Positions 34,601 through 45,994 of a DNA stretch of 64,000 bases are shown here, in pieces; the first letter of the stretch is position 1, and every line of letters begins with the position of its first letter. Source of the DNA: Euryodendron excelsum (taxonomy: Eukaryota; Streptophyta; Magnoliopsida; Ericales; Pentaphylacaceae). The stretch is taken from NCBI GenBank assembly GCA_033060915.1, contig CM065378.1, positions 36,894,001 through 36,958,000 of the forward strand. The letters run 5' to 3'. The notes below the pieces were generated by a model. The model ran no database searches, was not told the origin of the DNA, and saw only the letters and a list, made by a program, of their open reading frames with translations. Position numbers and translations under genes: made by a program.

Positions 34601-36133
34601 AATAAGTGCCACCAGTAAATCCAAGTACTAATATTGAGAAGGTATAAGTCAGCCTCACACAAATAATACTGATATTTCCCTGCCATTCAAAAGCTCAGAA
34701 GTCCAAGAAGAATTATATAAAAACATTGTGAAATTCATGTTTTAAGTTATTCTTGTTCCTGAAAACTCACCTTAACTAAGCCAAATAATTGTATGGGGAT
34801 TACCTATTGGTAATGTTTGTTCTCTTAAGTCCCTTACCAAGGCAAAACTTTAAACTTTTTTTCTTTGACCTAACATTAAGCAGCCAAATGCAATTTAGAA
34901 AAGTGGAATAAGATGTCAATGCTACAAACATCTTGAAAATCACCATTTGCAAACTATAATCTGATTTTCCTCTGGTTTCATGTCAAAAACATAAAAGAGA
35001 ACTTATGGAAAAGAATGCTGGGTATTTAAGAACAAGCATGTTTAGAAATAAGAGTCGTCCGGAATGCTGGTATTCAGATAGATGAGATAGAAAAGGAAAT
35101 GTATCATAAGTGAATGCATTTAAGATGTAATAGAAGTGGCATGGACCAAAGATAAGCTGAGAACAAATCACCCTATATGAAATAATGTAAGCACAACCCA
35201 ATGGATGCACTGGTTAAGGAAAGATTTGATCCAAGTAAGAGCTACCAAAAGGGCAAGAGAGAGAACCAAAAAGAATGTGAATTTAGTCCTGTGAATAAAC
35301 ACGATTGCCTTAAAGTTAACCAGAACATGCTCTCCATAGATAATGCTAGAGAAGAGTCAGAGCATGAGCAGCCCACCATAATTAGGGCGATTAAGGCTTG
35401 TCAGATTGCGATCAGTTGCAAACAATTATGGATCTTTAGAATTGGAGAACACAACACAGTGAAAGGTGGGAATAGAAAAAAAACAACATTTAACGATCCA
35501 AAATTTTGATTTTATGTTAAAAAATTAAGTTGACCATGAATAAGAGGATTATAAAACAATTAAAATGAACTCGTTCTGGACTCTCAATCGGCCATTTCAA
35601 ACTCCACCTACAACATATTCTAGTGTAAGGCTTACGAATTTGTTATAACAGGTTTCAAATGATTTTAAAAAAAATTATTAAAAAATTATGATCCCAAAAT
35701 TTTAATTTCATTCTTTTTTCTTGCCCATTCTCGTCAACCAAAAAGTGAATTACTGAATTACAGACCAACACAACATAGCAAATTAATCCAACAAGTCTCT
35801 ATATATATTCGAAATAATAACAAATATAAATAGAAAATTAAAAAAAAAATAATCACCACCAGACCTAAAACACAATTGTAGCTTCCAACGCAGTGACTAT
35901 TACATCTGCACAATTTGCCAGAGAGAAAAATGGTACAGACAGAACCTTACACATCCAAACATGCACGTGTATATATATATATAGAGAGAGAGAGAGATGA
36001 CGAACCAATCTGCAGAAAGGAAGTCTGGGACGTCAGCAGAAGCTCTGAAGCGAGACACAACAGGTTTAAGGCCATCCAAGGGTTTCGAGAAGAGAGACAG
36101 AGATTGCGGAGATAATAAGGAACAAAACGACAT
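31611..36133 (-). CDS. Probable plastid protein of unknown function, 195 aa, seven exons
   Basis: Exons (minus strand): 36006-36133, 33532-33574, 33353-33445, 33190-33252, 32883-32978, 32690-32767, 31611-31697; 588 nt with stop, all phases match. I recognise it as a conserved plant family without assigned function; a relation to the NTF2-like DUF4864 fold is possible but uncertain. The N-terminus (MSFCSLLSPQSLSLFSKPLD) is Ser-rich and low in acidic residues, as in chloroplast transit peptides. The conserved core includes EVMYRFAGFDPFERS, FDLGQFERFRRIFHHSTY, WIRGSRPEEEEIFQFTM and GGSWDGYWLTESLLHD. The FxAEEAVxxQLDAL segment would fit the first helix of an NTF2-like fold. Intron 1 is 2.4 kb. 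Its upstream region is cut 354 bp before the ATG by the transposon nest. Confidence 0.85.
33575..36005. other. Intron 1 of the plastid-protein gene
   Basis: AT-rich, no gene seen. Next to the donor, at about 35969-35998, lies a TA repeat followed by a GA repeat (plus strand). Short open frames in this intron lack any recognisable domain. Confidence 0.5.
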
Positions 36134-36486
36134 CGTAATCTCGTCTGACCTCTCTCTCTCCTCCCCCTCTCTCTCTCTCTCTCTCTCTCAGTCTCTCTCC
36201 TCTCAGTGTATCTGAGCTTTGGTGATGGAGGGTAGAGAAGGCGAGTGGTGGTGTTTGAGAGAACAGACGAGTCCTTGACGGCTTGGTTATTTAATATTAA
36301 CGGTTCGAGAAACTGTGTTTAGCAAATCTCTAACCGTTATAACACAACGACTTATTGTTATATTCTCAACTTCAATATTTTTTTTATTCACAACGACTAA
36401 CAGTATTTTTTTTTTATAATTGCTTTTTAAATTTTGATTTTTGTTTTTATAAAAAAAGTAACAAGTTTTTTATATCTTTTAATTTT
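36134..36486 (-). promoter_or_regulatory. Upstream region of the plastid-protein gene
   Basis: Includes a long CT repeat (about 36151-36200, GA on the coding strand), likely 5' UTR. Beyond it is about 280 bp of AT-rich DNA ending at the 9-bp duplication TTTAATTTT (36478-36486) of the Mutator-like element. A TTAATATTAA-like sequence near 36291-36300 could act as a TATA region. Confidence 0.4.
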
Positions 36487-36582
36487 GGATGAATTTTAGC
36501 TAGACTTCTTGTAGTTTTATGTATCGACAGCTAGACCCTTTGATTTTAAAAATAGGCATTAACACCTTCTATTGTTACTTCT

Positions 36583-37163
36583 TGATGATGTAGCAATCTC
36601 GTGTTGGCTTGCTCCCAGGTTCGGGACAAACTGTTCTTTGGTCAGCCGGTGATCTCTTGCACTCAAACCCATCGGTGCGATGAGAGCCAATAGCCCTCCG
36701 GTGTTCAAGTTAGATTTTTGGAGGTTCGAATGTTGGAGAGGAAAAAATATCTAGGGTTGTTGTGTATTACGTACCTGCCAAGGGGCCAAAATTTCCCCCT
36801 TGTATGCTTGCATGGTGAGGGTAGGTGATCCTTCCACGTGGCGGCTCCTAGTTGGAAGATCAGACCAGTGCCAGAGCACTTGAGTGGACTACCCCCACAC
36901 TCCAAGATGGCGTGTGTCAGGGCGGTGTCAAGGGGGTGGGGATTGGTTGCAGTTACGCGCCCATACCCCTGACGCCTGTCAGGGCGGCCGGTGTTAGAGG
37001 GGGGGGGCCCACCGGATTGGTCGGGCGCCGAATCGACCCGAAGAAGCAATGAGCATCCGCTCGGCTCTGAAAGGCGAGGGCGATCAGGAGGGAGAACCCG
37101 GTTGTGGAACGGTCGGGCGCATCGGGCGTCGCTCCCAGTCGGGTCGGGGAATCCTCCTCACCA
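36583..37163 (-). repeat. 3' LTR of the Tat-like element
   Basis: 581 bp, TGATGATGTAGC to CCTCACCA on the plus strand. Paired with 51427-52009. Confidence 0.93.
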
Positions 37164-37178
37164 GATGCCCCCAATTCA
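37164..37178 (-). other. Polypurine tract of the Tat-like element
   Basis: The minus strand reads GAATTGGGGGCATC immediately before the 3' LTR, the usual position and form of the plus-strand DNA primer in gypsy elements. Confidence 0.75.
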
Positions 37179-39779
37179 TCTGGCCCTCTGTTCGGGGTCA
37201 GAGGAATTTCATCGGACGGTCCGACCGCGGAACACGGAGCCCGTTTATAGTAAGGGCGGCGCAATTATGGCAGGCGCTGTCCCGTCGTTTCGACTGCTCC
37301 CACGTGGCGGCCAGGGATTAGTCGTCAGAAGTCGAAAAGACATGTCGCATCTTGACCGTTGATGTCCTGTCATCAAGGACCATCTGGGCCGTTAATTTCA
37401 AAGGCGTGGGGGGAATTTTGTAAGGCAGTTGCCCCCAATTTCGGCCTCATTGCTTTTTACCAAATACGCAGAGAACGAGAGAGAAAACCAACTCACTTTG
37501 TTGTCGCCGTCGCCTGCGTCCCCACCGTCGTCTCTATCGTTTCCGGCCAGCCAAAGGGTGCCATTCTCCTAGCTTCACTGCCGGTTTGCTTCGGGAATCG
37601 CCGCCGGTGCTCTGAAACGTGGTAAGCTTCACCCTCTGTTTGTATGTACTGGCTTATTACCCGTTGTGTGTCCGTGTTTGAGGGAAGGGGCCAGATTCCC
37701 GATCTCTCGAGGTTTGTTGATAGGGCAGAATTCTTAGAATTCGCTCTTGGTGGTTTATGTGAGTTGTTTAAGCCGGTATTCGACAAGATTGAGGGTTGTA
37801 GGCCTCTTGGGACTATGTCGAACCTAGAGGGGGTTAGTTCGGACTCAGAAGGGACCGGTTCCCATGGGTATCGAGTCGAGAGGCGCCAAACCCAGGAGGA
37901 GGCTTCTGTAGGGGACTCCGGGGGGTCTCAGGGAGTCCCCGATTCAGGGAAGGTCGGACCCGCTCATTCTGGAGTCGGGGAGGAACGGGATCAACCCGTT
38001 GAGGTTGCTGCCCGAGCCCTAGAAGTTGAACCTGGGGAAGAGGAAGAAGATGGCCCTGGGTATGGAGCAGAGGGGGTTGTGTCCTCTCTCGATAGGGAGA
38101 AGGTCGTCACCCTTCGGCGGGTATATCAAATCCCAAAAGGGGTCAGGTGCAGGGTTCCCAACTCTAGGGACCGGGCGTGCTCGCCCAGGGAGGGGGAGAT
38201 AGCGATCTTCGAGGGCACACTGGCGGGCGGTCTTCGGGTGTCGTTCCCTCAGCCAGTTAGAGAGATTTTACAGAGGTTGTGCCTCGCTCCCGAACAGCTC
38301 TCGCCGAACGCTTGGCGAATCATGGTGGGTTGCATGATCCTCTGGCAGATCGTCCATGGGAAGGACGTGACGCCAGAGGAGTTCTCATACTGTTACAAGC
38401 CGGCGGAGCGTGGGAAGGGGTATTGGTACTTCTCAGGTCGGTCGATAGGGCTTGATCTAGTCGGGGAGCTTCCTTCTTCACGCAAGAATTGGAAGGACCG
38501 GTTCTTCTTCATTAGCGGAGAGGGCTGGGAGTTCTGCCCCTGGGAGACAGACTTCTCTGCTCGGATCCCTAGGCAATGGGGTCATCTGAGTAAGAAGGGT
38601 ATGTTCTTTTCCTCAAGTCTTCCTCCTTGTTTAGTGTTTGTTGCATGTGTCGCCCGTTCTAACTCGAGTGTCCTACGGGTGTCAGGTCGGGTCAAGCCCC
38701 TTCTGTCTGCTGAGCACAAGGCAGCCATAGAAAAGGTCCAAGAGTACGAGTTTCGGACCGCCAAGGACTTAGTGTCTGTTGAAGCACTTGCCCTATACCT
38801 TTTGGGACCTGAGCCGAGCAGAGAAGCCTTGGCTGCAGAACATGAGAGGAGTGAGTACTTTTTTGCTTTCATTATGCTAGTCGTTCTCTAACCTTTCCAG
38901 TTATTCTTTGCAGATCGCCAATCCACTGCCGCGGCTCAGCCAGGTCCTCAAACGTCAAAGCCAACCGCCAAGCCAACCTCCGAGCCTGTCGAGATGAGTT
39001 TTGACATCAATTACTTGGCCAGAAAGAGGGCGGCGGCGACCGGCGCTTCGGGGTCGAAGCGTCAGAAGACTGCCGAGGCTACCGAGGAGCTCCCACCTCT
39101 GCCTCCGCTCCCGAAGAAGGCGTCCCCCCAGAAGGGGAAAGGTCAAGTTTCTGTGGTGGTCAGGCTTCCACCAAGGCATTCGGAGGGTCCTCGGCCGAGG
39201 CGAGGATCGGGCATTCCATCCGACTCCCAGGCCCGTGCTGGTCCAGGGACTTCAGCCCCTAGCAATGTTCTTGACAGTGTCGCGCCCAGATTTTTTGCAC
39301 TCGAGGAATACTCACACAAGTGGAAAAAATGCTGTACTCTCTCGTTAGAACTCACCCTCCTAGAAGAATGAGTGCGACTAAGTTTGAATTGAAAATTGGT
39401 TTGAATAAAGGGCTTTTGAAAAAGATTTGGAGTCGCCACCTAACTTGATTAAGGTGAGTTAGGTCACCTAAAAACTAAGAGTAATCCGAAGACTACACTT
39501 AGGGTTTTTGAAAAACGATTTTGAAAATATCTCCTCAAGAGAGGGTTTTTAGGAAAACAGGTTGTTTGGCACCCTTTGAACAATATTTAGCCCTTTTTAG
39601 AAAAATAACTCCTTTTGGTCTTTGAAATCAGTGATCCTAAGTTCGGAGGTTGGTTACGTGTAGGGAAGATGCACTAAGCTATCACCCTACCCCGCCCTTT
39701 CGGTACCTACATGTCAATCTACCCTAGATTCACCTATGAGAGTCTTTAATTAACATATGTTCAACCCTATTCACTTTGA

Positions 39780-41900
39780 AAAACAATGTTTGAAATAAAT
39801 ATGATGCATGAGATGCAAGTACAAGATAAGAGAATTGAAAAATAGATTTGGAAAGAAATTGATTTGATTTGAAAAAGATTTGAAGTGATAGAATTGAAAT
39901 TGGAAAGTTTGAAAATTTGGAAATAGAAATTTGAAATTGGAAGTTTGAAAATTGATTGAAATTTGAGATTTGAAAATAGATTTTGAAAACCATACCCATG
40001 AGGGTGGAATTGAAAGTTTGAAAAATATTGTGACCGCACCTATGAAGGTTGCCTACGTATCCCTTTGGGGGAATCAGGTCAGTCGTAGTTCGGACAAGAG
40101 TCCGATTGAAAATAGAATAGTGGATTGAAGAAGGAACTTGAATTGGACATTGAATTTGATTTGAAATTAGAAAAGGAGATTTGAAATTGAAATTGAGAGG
40201 ATTGGACTTGCTTTGGAAAGATTGATTTTGGAAAGACTTGGTTTTGGGAAGAAGGAGGTTTAGGAAACCTAGACTTGAGATTAAGAAAGATTGGATTGGA
40301 ATGTTGGATTTAGAAGATTTGGAAAGATTTGGAAACTTGGAATTTAGGAAAGATTTGGATTAGGAAAGTTTCGAATTAGGAAAATGTTATTTTTGGAAAA
40401 TTTTCATTTTTTGAAAGTTTTGGAATTAGGAAAGTTTCACTTTTGGAGAGTTTTGAATTAGGAAAATTTTCGATTTAGGAAAGTTTTGAAAATTGGAAAG
40501 TTTTGAAATAAGGAAGTTTTGAAAATTGGAAAGTTTTGAAGGAAGTTTTTTTGGAAAGGTTTTTGGAAAGGTTTGAAAAAGGGAAGTTTTCAACTTAGGA
40601 AATGTTTGAATTAAGAAAGGGAAAGTTTTGAATTAAGAAAGTTTTGAGTTTAGAAAGTTTTGAATTAAGAAAGCTCCATTTTAAGAAAGGTTTTGAAAAA
40701 GGAAAGGTTTTGAAAATAAGGAAGTTTTGAAAATAGAAAGTTTTGGATTTGGAAAGATGTTGAAGTTTTGGAAAGATTTAGAATTTAGAAAGCTTGGAAG
40801 TTTAGAAAGATTTAACTTAAGAAAATTTTGAATTTAGAAAACTTTGGATTTGAAAAGATTTGAAATTTGGAAAGTTTAGGATTTAGAAAGTTTTAGAGTT
40901 TAGAAAGATTTAAGATTTTAGAAAGTTTTAGAGTTTTAGAAAATCTTGAAATTAAGAAAGGTTTGAATTTAGGAAAGGTTTAAAAGCTTGAATTTAGAAA
41001 GTTAAGATTTGGAAAGGGAGTTGAATTAGGAAAGATTTTTATGTTCAAGTTTTTGGAAACTTAGGGTTTAGGAAAGTGGAAGTTTAGGAAGGATTTGAAT
41101 TAAGAAAAAAAAGTCGGATTAGGAAAGGATTGGATTTTGTTTCTAAAAGGGAAGGTTTGATTTCGTTTAAAAAAACGGAGGATATGATCTAGTTTCCTAA
41201 ACGGGGAGCTTGGATTTGGTTTCCTAAAGGGAAGATAGGATTTGGCAAGGATTTGGAAAGGGAGATTCTAGAAACCCTAGTTTTGAAAGTGTGGAATTTT
41301 AACGTAGAAAAGAGGTTTTGGAAACATGTATAGTTTGGATGTGAAAACTAGAAGGTTAGGAAACCTAGGTTTGGGGCAAAGTTTGAAAACTATGTTTTTG
41401 GAAAGAAAATTTAGGGTTTCCTAATTGTGGGTTCTAGGGCTTGACTTGGGCTCTAAGGAAAAGGGATTTTTAGAAAGTGCGTTTTTGGAAACAAAGGTTT
41501 TGGAAGGAAAACCTAGAGGGGAATTTCTAGAAGGAAGATTTTAGAAAAGAGAGTTTTTGGAAAGATTTTTAGGAGAGATTTTTTTAGGAAAGTGAATCTA
41601 GAGAGTGATTTTAGAAAGTGAATTTTGAGGAAAAGATTTTGGAGAGGAGTTGAAAAAGAGAGTTTTGAAAAATAGATTTTGGAAGGGAGTTTTTGAAAAC
41701 AATTTTGAAGAGGGGAGTTTTAGGAAAGTATGTTGAAAAAGAGATTTTTAGGCAGAGATTTTTGAAGAGAGAGTTTTTAGAAGGTATAAAAATGTCTCAC
41801 TTTCCTAAAGCGATTCTAGCCATAAGAAGGCTAGAACCACTTTTTAGGAAAGCGGTTTTGAAAAACAATATGGACCAAAAAGGTCACTTTTAATGTAACA
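39780..41900. repeat. Purine-rich GAAAGTTTTGAATTAG tract in the solo LTR
   Basis: About 2.1 kb of degenerate short repeats (GGAAAGTTTTG, AATTAGGAAAG, TTTGGAAAG) on the plus strand, hence C/T-rich on the element's own strand. It is almost free of C on the plus strand for long stretches. Frames found in it are low complexity and not genes. Confidence 0.85.
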
Positions 41901-42699
41901 CTTTCCTAAAGCAACCCTAGCCATGGAAAGGCTAGAATCACCCTAGAATTTTGGTTTTGAAAATAAGTTTTTGAAAAAGAGATTTTGATGCAATTTTGAA
42001 AACAAGTTTGAAAACGTTTTGAAAAACAATTTTGAAAACGGTTTTTGGAAGATGCAAGACTATGATATGCACAATGTAATTTGGGGTCGTGAACATACAA
42101 GGCTAAGGCTTCACCACATAATCAAGGGGACCGGACCCACGTGGTCTTTGGTTAGACTAGAAGAAAGCCCCCGACACGGTGACTCTCCAACAGTCTAATC
42201 CTACACATGGACCGAGAGTCCTCTTGTTTCAAGCATACAAAGAAAGTGGGGAAAGAGATGGGGAATTAAAATAGAGAAAACCCAAGTGGGTTGGAGAGAG
42301 AAGAGAGAGGGGGAAAGTGCGGAAACTTAAATAGGGAGCCTACCTTATATCTTGTTTATTTTGCGCGCCGTGCTGTCTTCGGTCTTCGGTCTTTGTCTTG
42401 ATCTTCACCTTCAGTCTTCAAGAGTTGTCTTCAAGCTTTGGATGGCAGCCCTTCAAGTCTTCAAAGGATGGTTGAAGGTTAGTGTATGAGTGTATGGGGG
42501 AGTGTATAAGTGTATAGGAGGCTAGGGTTTGTGTATGATGGCTAGGGTTTAGTATAGGGTGGCTAGGGTTTGGAGAACCTAAGGAAACTAGGGTTTTTGG
42601 AGGTGTTCAAGCTCTGTATATCAAAATAAAGGATTCTTAGGTTAAGTTTGCAGACCCCTTTCACGTTGAATGAGGCTCTGTATTTATAAAGGGAGGACA

Positions 42700-42810
42700 A
42701 ACCTGGCGCCTGTTGCAGTGGCACCAGGCCAAATTCTACACTAGCGCCACTAGGAGTGGCGCCAGGCCATTTTTTGGCTTGGCGCCACTATTAGTGGCGC
42801 CAGCCAATTA
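42700..42810. repeat. GGCGCC-containing inverted repeats
   Basis: Several copies of TGGCGCCACTA/TAGTGGCGCCA occur in both orientations and could form small hairpins within the solo LTR. Confidence 0.6.
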
Positions 42811-43139
42811 GGAAAGATTTAAGGTCGGCAAGCAACATATCTTTGACTAGATTTGGGCGCCTGTACTAATGACTACCATGCAATTTTTAGCCTGGCTTCA
42901 CTAGGAGTGACTCCGGAAAGTCCGGGAATGATTTGGAGGAGCCGGGAATGACTCGGAAGGCCGGAAAGGAGCAGGAACACTTAAAATAGTGTCCTGGAGA
43001 TATTTGACTTGAAAAATGAAGATTGGATGTGTCGGAAAGGTCGACCGAGCCTTTAGGGGCAAAACGGTCAATCGGGCCGGAAAACTGCCGGGGCGAACCC
43101 GAATTGTCCCGGAAAAAGACTTGGGATCTGGAAACATTA

Positions 43140-43560
43140 TTTAGAATGTTCCCAGAGGTTGCCGGTTTGATTCCCAAAGCCGGCATGGTCGGAAAAGGAG
43201 ACCGGCCCACTAGGGGCAAAACGGTCATTTTGTACCGGGTTTGCCGGAACTGACTCAGAATGGTCCAGAAAAGTAAAGGAAGGTTGAGAATACTATAAAA
43301 AGTATTCTCGGGACATTATCGGTTTGATGCTCAAAGTCAGTATGGTCAAAGAAAGAGACCGGCCCTCTAGGGGCAAAACGGTCATTTTGTACCGAGTTGG
43401 CCGGAACTGACTCGGAATGATCCGAAAAGGTAAAGGAAGGTTAAGAATACTATAAAAAGTATTCTCAGGAGGTTACCGGTTTGATACCCAGAGTCGGTGT
43501 GGTTCCCGGGGCGTTCGGATGCCTAGGGGCAAGATGGTCATCTTGACCGAAAAGTCTCGG
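43140..43560. repeat. About 157-bp tandem repeat, 2.7 copies
   Basis: Units begin GGTTTGATNCCCAAAGYCGG and contain GGGGCAAAACGGTCATTTTG and ATACTATAAAAAGTATTCTC (a short palindrome). Located in U3 of the solo LTR. Confidence 0.8.
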
Positions 43561-43631
43561 AAAAGGTCCTAAGGGTAGTCTGGTCATTTTTCACCGAAGT
43601 GAGCTAACAGACACTGGTGTTGACCTGGGTT

Positions 43632-44245
43632 TTGAGTGTTTCCGCCACTCTCACGGTGTGAGTATTTCCGTTACTCGGACGAGGTTGTGAGTATTTCCGC
43701 TACTCTAACGGGGTTGTAAGTATTTCCGCTACTCTAACGGTTCTGTGAGTATTTTCGCTACTCTAACAGTTCTGTGAGTATTTCCGCTACTCTAACGGTC
43801 TGTGAGTATTTCTGCTACTCTAACGGTTCTGTGAGTATTTCCGCTACTCTAACGGTTTTGTGAGTAGTTTTGCTACTCGGACCGTCTCGAGGAATAAAAT
43901 GTCTCGAGAGAGGGATTGGAAAGGGGTCTTACCGTCTCCGAAGAGACGTGCCTGGATTGGAACCATCTCGAGGAATAAACTGTCTCGAGAGAGGGATTGG
44001 AAAGGGGTCTTACTGTCTCCGAAGAGACGTGCCTGGATTGGAACCGTCTCGAGGAATAAATTGTCTCGAGAGAGGGACTGGAAAGGGGTCTTACCGTCTC
44101 CAAAGAGACGTGCCTAGGTTTTGAGTGTTTCTGCCACTCTAACGGTTTTGTGAGTATTTCCGCTACTCTAACGGTTTTATGAGTATTTCCGCTATTCTAA
44201 CGGTTTGGTGAGTAGTTTGCTACTCGGACCGTCTCGAGGAATAAA
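43632..44245. repeat. 29-bp and about 81-bp tandem arrays in the solo LTR
   Basis: Seven or more copies of GTGAGTATTTCCGCTACTCT(AACGGTTCT) at 43640-43880, resumed at 44119-44225, enclose three copies of an approximately 81-bp unit (43881, 43963, 44043) with a fourth partial copy near 44228. The larger unit contains the palindrome-like pair GTCTCGAGG and GTCTCGAGAG. Confidence 0.85.
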
Positions 44246-45539
44246 CTGTCTCGAGAGAGGGACTGGAATTGGAATAAGAAAAGACAATGCCCCTAAGGGC
44301 ATTTTGGTCATTTTGCCTCTATTTGGGCCTAATAGGCCCGCGAAGCGATGGAAAGACGGAATTTGGACCTAGAGGATTGGTTTCGATTGGAATATGTCCA
44401 CAATGACTTGAAAACAAGTCTAGACGGAGTGTAGACTGTCGAGCGGTCAAAAATGGGGTGCTTACAGACAGCTCGGATGTGGCGTGGGAGAGGGCGGCTG
44501 AGGCGATAAGGTCATCGGATATAACGAGGCTAGCGAAGCATCCCAACTCGCAGTTGGTTAGGGATGCCAACCACGACCTGTTCAAGGTGGGCTTCTGTAG
44601 TCAGTGTTCCGTCCCTCATCGTCTCTTATATTTCATAAGTTCTAATCATTTGGCTTTCAGTCTCTTGCTAGGGTCATGGCCCTAGGCCATCGCCTGGGGA
44701 CCTCGGAGAAGGCCCTCCAAGAGGAAAAGGTAGCCAGCTCAGCCCTAACCCAGGAGATCCAGTCGCTGCAGGCCGATGTTTTGGCCGCCCGTGCCGAGAG
44801 GGACTCTGCCCTGGAGGAACTCTAGTCGATTCGCGCCGACAATGAAAAACTCACCAGGCAGGCCAACAAGCTACTCTTGAACTTGTCGGCCGAAGAGGCA
44901 AAACGGCACAAACTGGAGAAGACCGTGGCAGCCCACAACGAGGAGCTCAAGACGGCAATGGCAGAAGCCGTTGAGGAGTTCAAGAAAGGGGATGACTTCC
45001 AGGCCTTGCTGGAGTCCACCTTTCTTATGGGTTTCGAGTCGGCTCGAAAGCAGGCGTATAAGAAGTATCCCGAGTTGGACTTTTCAACCCTAGACCCTCT
45101 GGACGGAATCGCGCCGGTGGATGACCAGGGTGCTGCGGGCCCAGTGGCCGAAGAAGGGGCCGAAGTGAGTACTGTTGGGGAAGGCCAAGCCGCTGAGATT
45201 CAGCCGGAGGCCATTGCTAGTGACGAGGTCAGCACTGCTCAGCGCACTGACTCTGAGGGGCAAACTGCAGAGCACACTCAGGCTTAAAGGCGGCTCGGGT
45301 CTTCTTGTTGTTCTCGGCTTCAGCCATTTCTCCCTTTTTGTCGTTTGTTGTTCCTTTTTTTTTTTTGTAATGGGCGTCTTACCCTTGTACACCCGCTATT
45401 ATCAATGAAATTTCCTTTTGCTTTTGAACTCCGTGCTTGTTACATTTCTTGAACATTTGCTTAGAGTAATTGGTAGAGTGCTTGCAACTAACTGCTTGAC
45501 CCTTGGCCGGGCGGGTTTAATTTCTATTGCATTGCCGAT

Positions 45540-45895
45540 TAAGGCCCGTTGTCTCTGCTCGGCCATCGGCCGAGGGGATCTGGGTCTTGCTAGCACATGG
45601 CCAGAGAGGCCCTCTGGATCTGCTCAGCACTTGGCCGAGCAGATTCTTTCTGTGCCATTGCCAATAAGGCCTTCTGGCTCTACTCGGCACTGGGCCGAGC
45701 AGATTCTTTCTATGCCATTGCCACTAAAGGCCCTCTGGCTCTACTCGGCGCTTGGCCGAGCAGATTCTTTCTGTGCCATTGCCACTAAAGGCCCTCTGGC
45801 TCTACTCGGCGCTTGGCCGAGCAGATTCTTTCTGTGCCATTGCCACTAAAGGCCCTCTGGCTCTGCTCGGCGCTTGGCCGAGCAGGTTCAATGTC
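45540..45895. repeat. 60-61 bp tandem repeat with internal hairpin, five copies
   Basis: GGCCCTCTGG-type starts occur at 45608, 45668, 45729, 45790 and 45851. Each unit carries CTCGGCGCTTGGCCGAG, an inverted repeat. The array lies exactly between the 3' ends of the convergent antisense ORF and the integrase frame. Confidence 0.9.
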
Positions 45896-45994
45896 GATTC
45901 CACACAAGTAGATAATTTCTAGGTCGATACACGTAGACAATTTGCTGAACAGTTGCTTTTATTGATATTCTTGAGAGTTACAAGTGGGAGCCTT

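Larger units (their letters stand above)
39278..44466 (-). mobile_element. Ogre-like solo LTR, 5.2 kb, nested in the antisense ORF
   Basis: On the minus strand it starts TGTAAGCACCCCATTTTTGA and ends TGGGCGCGACA. These are the termini I associate with very long LTRs of Ogre/Tat elements. Exact GACAG duplications flank it (39273-39277, 44467-44471). No internal region or second LTR exists. A TATAAATA box (minus strand, 42681-42690) separates U3 (right, with satellite-like arrays) from R-U5 (left, with a long purine-rich tract). It contains no gene. Confidence 0.85.
37815..45287 (+). pseudogene. Antisense ORF of the Tat-like element, broken by a solo LTR
   Basis: Exons inferred: 37815-38598, 38686-38850, 38914-39277 continuing at 44472-44586, and 44661-45287. 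They are separated by GT-AG introns and by the nested LTR. The start ATG at 37815 (MSNLEGVSSDSEG) is the best candidate; an in-frame ATG lies at 37644. The first part resembles the plant putative transposon/retrotransposon accessory domain (LAPEQLSPNAWRIMVGCMIL; NWKDRFFFISGEGWEF). The second is charged and Pro-rich (RKRAAATGASGSKR). The C-terminal part is a long Glu/Ala/Leu-rich coiled coil. A TAG stop at 44823-44825 interrupts it. Its function is unknown; its transcription would oppose gag-pol. It is dead here because of the insertion and the stop. Confidence 0.8.

Noticed and set aside
35201..35509. 102-aa plus frame
   Set aside because: Lies within intron 1 of the minus-strand plastid-protein gene; no domain or splice evidence.
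43860..44124. 85-aa repetitive frames in the solo LTR
   Set aside because: Produced by the roughly 81-bp tandem repeat being a near multiple of three; not a protein gene.
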